From positions 1-8,466 of the forward strand of contig JAPHTE010000349.1 of the NCBI GenBank assembly GCA_026196445.1: a DNA stretch of 8,466 nucleotides, given 5' to 3'. Under the pieces are notes generated by a model. That model saw only the letters and a list, made by a program, of their open reading frames with translations. It was not told the origin of the DNA and did no database searches. A program made the position numbers and the translations under genes. Below, piece after piece: positions 1 to 6,208 of this stretch (positions are counted from its first letter, which is position 1; every line of letters begins with the position of its first letter). The stretch is from Lysobacterales bacterium (GTDB taxonomy: Bacteria; Pseudomonadota; Gammaproteobacteria; Xanthomonadales; SZUA-36).

Positions 1-23
1 CCACTCGTGTGGCGAGGTGATTG

Positions 24-548
24 CTACCAGATTAAATCATCCGGTACCGGGTGCTCCTGCTCCTCTTCGCTGTCGGCGCCGCCAAGGTCCGGGATGTGGT
101 CCGGTGCGAATTGGCGAATTTCTTCGACCTTGTCTGCCGGCAGCAGGTGGTAGTTTCCTCTCAGGTAGACGACACCCAGCGTTCCACTGTTGATTTGCTT
201 GAGTTGCTCGGCCGTTGTCAGCACGCTGCGGATCTTGCCCTTGTAGACAAAACTGCGCTTGATCTCGGCCTTTTCATCACGTACAGCGAATTCGTCAATA
301 ATGCCCTTGAGTTTCTTGTTGACCTCGCGGCGCCGACGTTCCAGTTCACGTTTTTCGGCAATAGCCTTTTGCTTTTGCCGCTGTTCCTCCTTGTTGCGTA
401 TCCGGTAGGCCTGGTCCAGGGATATATCTGCATCGTCATGCGGCTTTTTACCAGCCGCTTTCTTGCGGGAATTACCCTTGCCCTTGGCGACATCCTTCTT
501 TGGGGCCAGGCCAAGTGCCAGCAACTGGTCTTTAAGGCTATTGCTCAT
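24..548 (-). CDS. DUF2058 (YaiL-type) family protein
   Basis: A 174-residue, highly charged cytoplasmic protein. The N-terminus (SLKDQLLALGLAPKK) matches the usual opening of the DUF2058 family, which includes E. coli YaiL. Residues about 20-40 are rich in Lys and Gly. Residues about 45-85 are a long Arg/Lys/Glu/Gln helix likely to form a coiled coil (RNKEEQRQKQKAIAEKRELE). Residues about 95-150 are a more globular part containing FVYKGKIRSVLTTAEQLKQI and GVVYLRGNYHLLPADKV, and the C-terminus is acidic. The length is normal for the family. The family has been described as nucleoid- or nucleic-acid-associated, and its exact role is uncertain. The start at 548 is the first ATG before the conserved opening; the Shine-Dalgarno there is weak. 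It lies 182 nt downstream of the FKBP gene on the same strand and could be co-transcribed. No base-composition oddity is apparent. Confidence 0.85.
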   Translation of the reverse strand: MSNSLKDQLLALGLAPKKDVAKGKGNSRKKAAGKKPHDDADISLDQAYRIRNKEEQRQKQKAIAEKRELERRRREVNKKLKGIIDEFAVRDEKAEIKRSFVYKGKIRSVLTTAEQLKQINSGTLGVVYLRGNYHLLPADKVEEIRQFAPDHIPDLGGADSEEEQEHPVPDDLIW

Positions 549-602
549 GACAGGACGTGATCAGGTGTGTGCGAACGGTTGCGGGAGACTTCATGAAAAT
601 GG

Positions 603-676
603 TGGTGTAGCCAGGTCTGCCGGCATCCCAGGGAAGATTGATTAAATCGACCCCAGAAACAAACCTGACCACACCA
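603..676 (-). other. Strand-specific RNA stem-loop between the FKBP and DUF2058 genes
   Basis: In minus-strand RNA, bases complementary to 676-658 pair with those complementary to 621-603. This gives 19 consecutive pairs, of which 14 are Watson-Crick and five are G-U wobbles, around a 36-nt loop. In plus-strand RNA the five wobble positions become A-C mismatches, so the structure fits the direction in which the flanking genes are transcribed. No U-tract follows, so it is not a standard intrinsic terminator. It could be a processing or stability element, an attenuator, or chance. Confidence 0.4.
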
Positions 677-730
677 TTATCTTATATATCAATACTTTAA
701 AATTTATTATTTATGTAATTTATGAAGTAG

Positions 731-1420
731 TTATTCCGTGACTATGTCGAGCAACTCCACTTCGAAAATCAAGGTTGCATTGGGTGGGATAGGGCCACCG
801 CCGCCTTCGCCATAGGCCAGCTCAGGCGCGATATAGAACATGAACTTGCTGCCGACAGGCATCAGTTGCACACCCTCGGTCCAACCCGCAATAACCCGGT
901 TCAGGGCGAAGGATATCGGCTCGTTACGTGCATAGGAACTGTCAAATTCGGTCCCGTCCAGCAATGTGCCACGGTAATGTACCTGCACTGTATCCGTTGC
1001 AACCGGTTTGGCGCCGTCACCCATCGTCAACACCTTGTATTGCAGCCCTGATTCGGTTGTCTGCACGCCTTCCTTGGTCTTGTTCTCAGCGAGGAATTTT
1101 TGGCCTTCGGCCAGGTTAGCACCGGCCACTGCGGCAGTTTCAGCCTGCCGCTCAGCCTGGCGCTTTTCCACGTAAGCCTGGCGGATGGCGGCGGCTTCTT
1201 CAGCCGTCAGCGCGGCCTCTTCGCCCTTGAAGGTCGTACTAATGGCATCGAGCAGGGACTCGAGGTCAACTTCCGCACCCTGGTCACGTAACGATTTTCC
1301 GATGTCCATACCGATGATGTAACCCAGTTTTTGTTCTTCGGTTTCCAGTTCGGTGGCCCATGCGTTAAGTGATACGATTGCGACGGCCAGAATCAGCCCG
1401 CAGCGTGTTAAAAAGTTCAT
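731..1420 (-). CDS. Periplasmic FKBP-type peptidyl-prolyl cis-trans isomerase (Mip/FkpA-like)
   Basis: A 229-residue exported prolyl isomerase that would help fold proteins in the periplasm. Residues 1-22 form a signal peptide (basic start, hydrophobic LILAVAIVSL, Ala-Trp-Ala before the likely cut); there is no lipobox. Residues about 25-120 are the helical FKBP_N dimerisation region, starting EEQKLGYIIGMDIGKSL and continuing into an Ala/Glu/Arg-rich helix. Residues about 138-227 are the FKBP domain. It keeps the pocket residues known from FKBP12: Tyr149, Phe159-Asp160, Arg165, Phe171, Val176-Ile177, Trp180, Ala202-Tyr203 and Phe219. The catalytic fold therefore looks intact. The start at 1420 is chosen because AGGAG lies 10 nt upstream and a signal peptide begins there. 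The frame stays open upstream to 1540, but that extension would bury the signal peptide. It diverges from the symporter gene. Confidence 0.92.
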   Translation of the reverse strand: MNFLTRCGLILAVAIVSLNAWATELETEEQKLGYIIGMDIGKSLRDQGAEVDLESLLDAISTTFKGEEAALTAEEAAAIRQAYVEKRQAERQAETAAVAGANLAEGQKFLAENKTKEGVQTTESGLQYKVLTMGDGAKPVATDTVQVHYRGTLLDGTEFDSSYARNEPISFALNRVIAGWTEGVQLMPVGSKFMFYIAPELAYGEGGGGPIPPNATLIFEVELLDIVTE

Positions 1421-1551
1421 TCTATGGTTGCTCCTGTTAAACAGATTGGGAATTGTCGCCTTATCCGACAGCGTTCGCAAACAAAAATGCCGTGCCGGGG
1501 CAAATTTACCGCAAATATGCTGTTTGGGAGCATTTTTCAAGGTGAAAAATT

Positions 1552-1576
1552 ACCTGACCCCGTATTTCAGTCAGGT
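1552..1576 (+). other. Inverted repeat just before the symporter start
   Basis: ACCTGAC (1552-1558) and GTCAGGT (1570-1576) form a perfect 7-bp inverted repeat with an 11-nt spacer, ending 13 nt before the ATG at 1590. It could be an operator half-site pair in the divergent FKBP/symporter promoter region, or an mRNA hairpin near the start. The remaining intergenic region (1421-1589) shows no promoter that I can call with confidence. Confidence 0.35.
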
Positions 1577-1589
1577 TATCCTTAGCGTC

Positions 1590-3005
1590 ATGAATACACT
1601 GATCGCCACATTGGTCCTGTACCAGGTATTGCTGCTGGCCATCGGCTGGTGGGCCAGCAGGCGCACCTCCGACAACGAGGATTTTTACCTGGGCGGGCGA
1701 AAGCTGGGCGCGGTGGTCGCCTCGCTGAGCGCCTCGGCCAGTTCCTCTTCAGCATGGAGCCTGCTGGGCGTTTCAGGTGCCGCCTATGCCTGGGGCTTGC
1801 CCGCCGTCTGGCTGATCCCCTCTACCCTGCTGGGGTTTTTTATCAACTGGTACTGGATCGCACCGCGCATGTGGCGGCAGAGCCGGAACAGCAACGCGCT
1901 GACCCTGACCGAGTTTATCGCCGGGCCGCCGGGTGACCCGGCCAGGGTGGCCATCATGCGCATCGGCGCAGCGGTGATCCTGTTTTCGTTCACCTTTTAT
2001 GTCGCTGCGCAGTTTCAGGCCGCCGGCCATACTTTTGCCAGTGCGCTCAACATCGAGCCGGTTTTGGCCATCCTGCTCGGCGCCGGTATCGTGCTGATCT
2101 ACGTCATGCTCGGCGGATTTTGGGCCGCCAGCATCACTGACAGCCTGCAGGGCCTGCTGATGGCAGGCAGCGCCATAGTATTACCCTTGACCGCCCTGGT
2201 CGCTATTGGGGGTCCTGGCGAGTTGCTGGCTGCCCTGCACGTCTCAGACATCTCAAACACCATGCTCTGGACCCGCCAGGAGGGCTTGGTTGCCGGCGTC
2301 GGCTTTGTCATCGGCCTGCTGGGCATAGGTCTGGGCTATCCCGGCCAACCACACGTGGTCAACCGCTTCATGGCCATGGAAGACGAAAAGGCCATTCCGA
2401 AAGCGCGGCTGATTGCCATCGGCTGGGCAGTCATCATCTACACCGGCATGGTTTTGCTGGGCTGGTGCGGACGCATCCTCGTGACCACGCTGGGTGACGG
2501 TGAGCAGGTGCTGTTCGCGCTCGCCACCCTGCTGCTGCCATCGGTGCTGGCCGGCATCATGGTCTCCGCGATCCTGTCGGCCATCATGTCGACCGCCGAC
2601 AGCCAGTTGCTGGTCGCCGCATCCAGCGTCAGCCACGACATGCGCAACGGCCGGCCCGCAACCAGGGGCAGCCTGCACCAGGCGCGCTGGGTGGTGTTGC
2701 TGATCGGTATCGCCGCCATTGCGCTGGCCGTTTATTCACCGGAAGCCATATTCAGCCGCGTGCTGTTCGCCTGGCAGGCGCTGGCCGCTGCCTTCGGACC
2801 TCTGCTGGTCGTCACGTTATGGCGCGGACCGGTGGCGCCCAACTGGCGCATAGCGGCGATGATCACCGGCTTCACACTGACGGTCATCATCAGCTGGACC
2901 ACCGAAACTCCCGGCGACATCGCCGAGCGCTACATCCCCATGCTCATCGCACTGGCACTGGCCTGGCAAGGCAGCAAGAACAAAAGGCGATTGAGCACAA
3001 AATGA
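1590..3005 (+). CDS. putP: Sodium:solute symporter, PutP-like (SSS family)
   Basis: A 471-residue polytopic inner-membrane transporter of the solute:sodium symporter family, closest by eye to the proline carrier PutP (502 residues in E. coli), with a shorter C-terminus. About 13 hydrophobic segments are visible. Family landmarks are DFYLGGRKLG (31-40), NALTLTEFIAG, GLGYPGQPHVVNRFMA (247-262) and SAILSAIMSTADSQLL, in which Ser334-Thr335 match the Na+-binding Ser340-Thr341 of PutP. Two differences stand out. The position of PutP Asp55 is Ser52 in ASSSSAW, and that of Trp244 is Ile246. Substrate and ion coupling may therefore differ from classic PutP, and the gene symbol is only a best guess. 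ATG 1590 is chosen because TM1 follows at once, although its Shine-Dalgarno is poor. GTG 1542, 11 nt after GGGAG, is an alternative adding 16 residues. The stop overlaps the next gene. Confidence 0.85.
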   Translation: MNTLIATLVLYQVLLLAIGWWASRRTSDNEDFYLGGRKLGAVVASLSASASSSSAWSLLGVSGAAYAWGLPAVWLIPSTLLGFFINWYWIAPRMWRQSRNSNALTLTEFIAGPPGDPARVAIMRIGAAVILFSFTFYVAAQFQAAGHTFASALNIEPVLAILLGAGIVLIYVMLGGFWAASITDSLQGLLMAGSAIVLPLTALVAIGGPGELLAALHVSDISNTMLWTRQEGLVAGVGFVIGLLGIGLGYPGQPHVVNRFMAMEDEKAIPKARLIAIGWAVIIYTGMVLLGWCGRILVTTLGDGEQVLFALATLLLPSVLAGIMVSAILSAIMSTADSQLLVAASSVSHDMRNGRPATRGSLHQARWVVLLIGIAAIALAVYSPEAIFSRVLFAWQALAAAFGPLLVVTLWRGPVAPNWRIAAMITGFTLTVIISWTTETPGDIAERYIPMLIALALAWQGSKNKRRLSTK

Positions 3006-3424
3006 ATGCACAAGACGTAGCAGTTTTTTTCTACGGTCTCTTCATGGACAGGTCACTACTCGCATCAAGAGGTATCAACCCATCGACAGCGGCCTTGGCG
3101 TACGTCGATGGTTACGGTTTACGCATAGGCGAAAGAGCAACACTGGTGCCGGATGAGAGCAATCGGGCGCACGGTATTCTAATGACGATGCGAGCAGAGG
3201 ATGTGAGAGCACTGTATGCGGATGAAAGCGTGGCCGACTACGTTCCTGAATCCGTTTGGGTTGTACTGCCGGACGGCACGCTTAAACGGGCAGTCTGTTA
3301 TACCCTCCCGCAGAGTGAATTGGGGGGCACGAATCCGCAATACGCGAAGTCCCTGCTGATACTCGCAGTCAAGTTGGGTTTGCCAAGCGCCTACCTCAAA
3401 CAGATCAGAAGCCAAATCAGCTGA
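3002..3424 (+). CDS. Gamma-glutamylcyclotransferase-like (GGCT/AIG2 fold) protein
   Basis: A 140-residue soluble protein of the size and pattern of small gamma-glutamylcyclotransferase-like proteins. These release 5-oxoproline from gamma-glutamyl compounds. The opening strand and loop VFFYGLFMD (8-16) resembles the substrate-binding YG.L motif. The stretch AHGILMTMRAEDVRALYADE (56-75) matches the family's G.(L/V)....EED...L...E pattern, placing the probable catalytic acid at Glu75. The usual YR pair after the acid is replaced by YVPES, so activity and substrate are uncertain. The start at 3002 overlaps the symporter stop as ATGA, which implies translational coupling and a shared mRNA. By eye the gene is less GC-rich than the symporter. 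The family assignment rests on motif recognition only. Confidence 0.65.
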   Translation: MNAQDVAVFFYGLFMDRSLLASRGINPSTAALAYVDGYGLRIGERATLVPDESNRAHGILMTMRAEDVRALYADESVADYVPESVWVVLPDGTLKRAVCYTLPQSELGGTNPQYAKSLLILAVKLGLPSAYLKQIRSQIS

Positions 3425-3537
3425 ACAATAGATGCGGCCACTTTTCGATGTACGCCGAAGAACATGTTGGTGCCATGTGACACGGCTATCAGCTTTCCGC
3501 ATTACTGGCAGAACTGAGCCTGATCACTCTTTTGTCG

Positions 3538-3566
3538 CTTCTATTTGGTGGGTACGCAAATAGAAG
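3538..3566. repeat. Perfect 10-bp stem-loop, possibly a dispersed repeat
   Basis: CTTCTATTTG (3538-3547) and CAAATAGAAG (3557-3566) form a perfect 10-bp inverted repeat with a 9-nt loop, followed by TAACGCACCGAAAGGC and an A-rich stretch. The stem ending in AAGTAAC, followed by CACCGAAAGGC, resembles dispersed stem-loop repeats found between genes in many Gammaproteobacteria; that likeness is recalled, not searched. It lies between the cyclotransferase gene and the next promoter. With no T-tract on the plus side it would be a weak terminator. Apart from this and the promoter, 3425-3677 shows no gene. Confidence 0.5.
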
Positions 3567-3607
3567 TAACGCACCGAAAGGCAAAACAAAAAACCCAAAT
3601 AAAACGC

Positions 3608-3635
3608 TTGCAATTTGAAATAGTAGTGTTATACT
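3608..3635 (+). promoter_or_regulatory. Sigma70-like promoter of the small-protein/GntR/ABC operon
   Basis: TTGCAA (3608-3613) and TATACT (3630-3635) are separated by 16 bp. The -10 box matches the consensus at five of six positions and the -35 at four of six. The expected transcription start is near 3642, giving a leader of about 36 nt before ATG 3678. The -10 box lies within the palindrome at 3624-3649. Confidence 0.6.
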
Positions 3636-3649
3636 TCACTACAACACTA
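3624..3649. promoter_or_regulatory. 26-bp palindromic operator, probable GntR/YtrA-type repressor site
   Basis: TAGTGTT (3624-3630) and AACACTA (3643-3649) are perfect 7-bp arms of a palindrome centred between 3636 and 3637. Further symmetric matches, including TA at 3632-3633 and 3640-3641, lie inside. GT...AC outer bases with inner TA pairs are typical of GntR-family sites. It covers the -10 box and start region, so binding would block transcription. The YtrA-type regulator encoded 270 nt downstream is the obvious ligand, suggesting autorepression. Confidence 0.6.
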
Positions 3650-3677
3650 AAGAATCAACACATTGACGAGCAGCAAA

Positions 3678-3917
3678 ATGTTGAACTTATTGAAACACCA
3701 CCGGATACACATCCCCAACGGACTGGCAATTTTGGCAGCGGTACTGCTATTGGCCAGCAGCACAGTCGGTTACAAGGCCAACCAGGATTTACAGGCCTCT
3801 GACCAGCAATCCGTCACCACCGCTAAGATTGAAACCGGCGACAATGGCCTGAGCGGTGATGCGGCGAAACCGAAACGCCGCGGCCTGAACCTCGGTTTGC
3901 TCCTGTTCCGTCGTTGA
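3678..3917 (+). CDS. Small membrane or exported protein of unknown function, first gene of the GntR/ABC operon
   Basis: I do not recognise this 79-residue protein. It has a basic start (LLKHHRIH), one hydrophobic segment at about residues 15-32 (GLAILAAVLLLASSTVGY), a polar middle, and a basic C-terminus ending KPKRRGLNLGLLLFRR. The hydrophobic segment could be a membrane anchor or an uncleaved or cleaved export signal. The closing Leu-rich tail flanked by Arg is distinctive and may contact the membrane or the transporter. It is the first gene after the operator-promoter and ends one base before the regulator, so it is probably made together with it. Start choice: ATG 3678 has a weak GACGAG 7 nt upstream; TTG 3663 would add five residues. 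It could be an accessory subunit or a stress-sensing peptide, but this is inference from position alone. Confidence 0.65.
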   Translation: MLNLLKHHRIHIPNGLAILAAVLLLASSTVGYKANQDLQASDQQSVTTAKIETGDNGLSGDAAKPKRRGLNLGLLLFRR

Positions 3918-3918
3918 C

Positions 3919-4290
3919 ATGACCAGCCAATGGAATGACAGCCAGCCGATCTACTGGCAATTGAAAGAACGTACGGTTGCCATGATCCTGGACGGTACGC
4001 TGGCCGAGGGTGATGCCCTGCCCTCGGTACGCACCGTCGCTTCCGATTTCCAACTGAACCCGATCACCGTCTCCAAGTCGTACCAGGCACTGGTCGATGA
4101 CGGGCTGGTCGAAAAACGCCGTGGGCTGGGCATGTTTGTCCGCGAAGGCGCCCGCCGGCAGCTCACCGAAAGCGAACGACAGAAATTTCTCAAAGAAGAA
4201 TGGCCCGCCATGCTCACGCGCATTCACCAACTGGGACTCGATATCGATGCACTACTCAAGACTGAAACAGAAAAAGAGGCTGGTTCCTGA
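3919..4290 (+). CDS. GntR-family transcriptional regulator, YtrA subfamily
   Basis: A 123-residue DNA-binding repressor. Residues about 8-75 form the GntR winged helix-turn-helix: QPIYWQLKERTVAMILDG, then LPSVRTVASDFQLNPITVSK and YQALVDDGLVEKRRGLGMFV with the wing glycine. Only about 48 residues follow, all helical (SERQKFLKEEWPAMLTRIHQ). That short C-terminal domain defines the YtrA subfamily, whose members usually control an adjacent ABC transporter and lack a large effector-binding domain. No Shine-Dalgarno precedes the ATG, which starts one base after the stop of the small upstream gene, so translation is probably coupled. Its stop shares a base with the ATPase start (TGATG). It probably binds the palindrome at 3624-3649. 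The inducing signal cannot be read from sequence. Confidence 0.93.
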   Translation: MTSQWNDSQPIYWQLKERTVAMILDGTLAEGDALPSVRTVASDFQLNPITVSKSYQALVDDGLVEKRRGLGMFVREGARRQLTESERQKFLKEEWPAMLTRIHQLGLDIDALLKTETEKEAGS

Positions 4291-5147
4291 TGAACAACGT
4301 GATTGAAGCTCACGGTCTTAGCAAACGATATGGCCGCACCGTGGCCGTCGACAACATTGACCTGCAAATTTCCGCGGGCAAGATCGTCGGCCTTATCGGC
4401 CCGAATGGCGCAGGTAAAACCACCGCCCTGAAGGCTATTCTCGGACTGGCCACCTACGACGGAGACCTGAGCGTATTGGGCAAGAGCCCCGCCAGGGACC
4501 GGGCCACGCTGATGGAGGACGTCTGCTTCATCGCCGACGTCGCCGTGCTGCCACGCTGGATACGGGTCTGGCAACTGCTGGAATTGACGGAAAAAATTCA
4601 CCCGAAATTCTCCCGCGAAAAATGCCTCAAGTACCTGTCGACCACCAAGGTCACGCTGGAGCACCGGGTCAAACAGCTATCCAAGGGCATGGTCACGCAG
4701 TTGCACCTGGCGATCGTCATGGCGATCGACGTTAAACTGCTGGTGCTGGACGAACCCACGCTGGGTCTGGATATCCTGTACCGCAAACAGTTCTACACCA
4801 ACCTGCTGAATGACTATTTTGACGAACAGCGCACCATCGTCATCACTACCCACCAGGTCGAGGAAGTGGAACACATCCTCAGTGACCTGATCTTCATCAA
4901 GGAGGGCCGCATTGCACTCGACTGTACGATGGACGATGTCCAGGAGCAGTATACCGAGTTGATGGTCGCACCCGACAAGGCCGCCACGGCCCGTGAATTG
5001 AAACCGCTTTATGAGCGTGTATTGTTCGGGCGGCATATTTTCCTGTTCAAAAACGCCAACCGCGAACAACTCAAAGAATTGGGCGAACTGCACACACCGA
5101 GTGTTGCGGACCTGTTTGTCGCCACCATGAACGGAGGTGAGTCATGA
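4290..5147 (+). CDS. ABC transporter ATP-binding protein (YtrB/CcmA-like)
   Basis: A 285-residue ATPase that would power the permease encoded next. The nucleotide-binding domain covers residues about 1-215: Walker A GPNGAGKT (37-44), signature LSKGM (130-134; the usual LSGGQ altered, as often in this family), Walker B LLVLDEPT with catalytic Glu155, D-loop LGLD (158-161) and switch His188 in ITTH. The Q-loop glutamine is not evident; in the aligned stretch CFIADVAVLP an Asp (83) occupies the area. Residues about 216-285 are a C-terminal extension that often contacts the partner in ABC-2 exporters. The domain should be ATP-competent. AGAGG lies about 10 nt before the start, and the gene overlaps both neighbours by 1-4 nt, so one four-gene transcript is likely. 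The family suggests export of an antimicrobial, lipid or similar compound, but the substrate is unknown. Confidence 0.94.
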   Translation: MNNVIEAHGLSKRYGRTVAVDNIDLQISAGKIVGLIGPNGAGKTTALKAILGLATYDGDLSVLGKSPARDRATLMEDVCFIADVAVLPRWIRVWQLLELTEKIHPKFSREKCLKYLSTTKVTLEHRVKQLSKGMVTQLHLAIVMAIDVKLLVLDEPTLGLDILYRKQFYTNLLNDYFDEQRTIVITTHQVEEVEHILSDLIFIKEGRIALDCTMDDVQEQYTELMVAPDKAATARELKPLYERVLFGRHIFLFKNANREQLKELGELHTPSVADLFVATMNGGES

Positions 5148-6094
5148 ACCGTCTGCTGGCGCTGGTCAAGCGCGAATTCTGGGAAAACAAGGGTGCATTC
5201 CGCACGACGCCACTGGTCATAGGCGGCATCCATCTGGCAGCGATGTTGATGTTCATCATCACCTTCAGCCACTTTGACAACGAATTCCAGTCGCTCAAGG
5301 AGTTGATCCGCTTTATCGCACAGCAGGACACAGAGCTGCGCAGCCAGATTCTTTACGCCGCGAATCTTGAATCCTCTGTCATATTTTCCATGGTTCTGGC
5401 CTTCGTAGTATTTTTCTACCTGCTGGGCTCGCTGTACGACGACCGCAAGGACCGCAGCATATTGTTCTGGAAGTCATTGCCGGCCTCCGACACACTGACC
5501 ATCACTTCAAAATTGTTTGCAGCCATGGTGGTCGCACCACTGATCTTCTGGATCATCTACGTCATCACCCATATCGTGATCATGCTGCTGTTCTCGGTAG
5601 TGGTCCTGTCACTGGGTGAAAACCCGTGGACACTTTTCCTTAGCCTTGGCAATCCCTTCGAGGCTTGGGGCCTGGTGCTGACCAGTTATTTTACCCAGTC
5701 AATCTGGGCCCTGCCCCTGTACGGCTGGCTGATGCTGGTATCCGCATTCGCGCCGCGTATCCCACTGTTGTTCGCGGTCCTGCCGCCGGTCATCCTGGGT
5801 GTGTTGGAATTGTGGATCGATTTCCTGAAAACCTTCACCCTGAGCGACAACCTGTTCGGCCTGTTTGGCCGCTGGTTCGCCAACAGTCCGTTGATCATGT
5901 CCGGCGACATGCATGAAAACGACGGCTTCGGGGCAGCATTGGGCATACCGATTACGCATGAGTTCGACCACCATGTCACCGTTGCCAACATGTTCGACCG
6001 GCTGTTTTCCACCGACATGCTGATCAGTCTGGCGATCACCGCCGTATTCCTCGGCGCCACCTTGTGGTTGAGGCGCCGCGCAACCGAAAGTTAA
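5144..6094 (+). CDS. ABC-2 type transporter permease
   Basis: A 316-residue integral inner-membrane protein, the membrane half of the transporter. Hydrophobic segments lie at about 22-42, 78-98, 122-156 (long, perhaps two helices), 174-202, 206-226 and 292-310, about six in all as expected for ABC-2 permeases. An amphipathic N-terminal helix with KREFWENKG precedes TM1 and is typical of the coupling region. The cytoplasmic motif DDRKDRSILFWKSLPASD (99-116) marks the subfamily found beside YtrA-type regulators. A polar loop at about 245-290, with several His and Asp residues, probably faces the periplasm or carries a substrate contact. GGAGGTGA (5133-5140) is a strong Shine-Dalgarno 6 nt before the ATG, and the start overlaps the ATPase stop (ATGA). 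A homodimer with two ATPases is the likely complex. Confidence 0.92.
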   Translation: MNRLLALVKREFWENKGAFRTTPLVIGGIHLAAMLMFIITFSHFDNEFQSLKELIRFIAQQDTELRSQILYAANLESSVIFSMVLAFVVFFYLLGSLYDDRKDRSILFWKSLPASDTLTITSKLFAAMVVAPLIFWIIYVITHIVIMLLFSVVVLSLGENPWTLFLSLGNPFEAWGLVLTSYFTQSIWALPLYGWLMLVSAFAPRIPLLFAVLPPVILGVLELWIDFLKTFTLSDNLFGLFGRWFANSPLIMSGDMHENDGFGAALGIPITHEFDHHVTVANMFDRLFSTDMLISLAITAVFLGATLWLRRRATES

Positions 6095-6099
6095 TGACT

Positions 6100-6122
6100 G
6101 CCGGGCACTGACCATGCCCGGC
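6100..6122 (+). other. GC-rich hairpin after the permease gene
   Basis: GCCGGGCA (6100-6107) and TGCCCGGC (6115-6122) form a perfect 8-bp stem with a 7-nt loop, six bases after the permease stop. It lacks a T-tract, so it probably protects the 3' end of the operon mRNA or assists the real terminator 40 nt further on. Confidence 0.55.
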
Positions 6123-6161
6123 GGACCTGCTTGAACCCCTGAGCAAACGGGATTGAGCTAG

Positions 6162-6208
6162 CCAGGTAAAGTACCGCAACCAGCCCGCGGTACTTTACCT
6201 GGTTTTTT
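6162..6208 (+). terminator. Strong intrinsic terminator of the ABC operon
   Basis: CCAGGTAAAGTACCGC (6162-6177) pairs perfectly with 6187-6202, giving a 16-bp stem, a 9-nt loop and then six T (6203-6208). It acts only on the plus strand, since no T-tract follows on the minus strand. Its right arm and T-tract also form part of the LexA-like box and promoter of the next unit. Confidence 0.92.

Noticed and set aside
51..560. 169-codon open frame on the plus strand over the DUF2058 gene
   Set aside because: The hydrophobic, Leu-rich translation is the complement of a Lys/Glu-rich gene; DUF2058 on the minus strand is the recognised family.
676..710. AT-rich stretch with GATAAT on the minus strand as a promoter for the DUF2058 gene
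   Set aside because: No acceptable -35 element at 15-18 bp; AT-rich sequence alone gives -10-like matches by chance.
1511..1536. ATGCT/AGCAT hairpin followed by T's before the symporter gene
   Set aside because: Only a 5-bp stem, rich in A/T, with no gene ending just upstream on that strand; too weak to call a terminator.
1421..1540. N-terminal extension of the FKBP gene to an ATG at 1540
   Set aside because: The extension would place 40 polar residues before an evident signal peptide, and a good AGGAG precedes ATG 1420.
2253..2678. 141-codon open frame on the minus strand opposite the symporter
   Set aside because: Its composition (His, Gln, Asp and Gly rich) is typical of antisense shadows of membrane proteins, and the plus frame is a recognised transporter.
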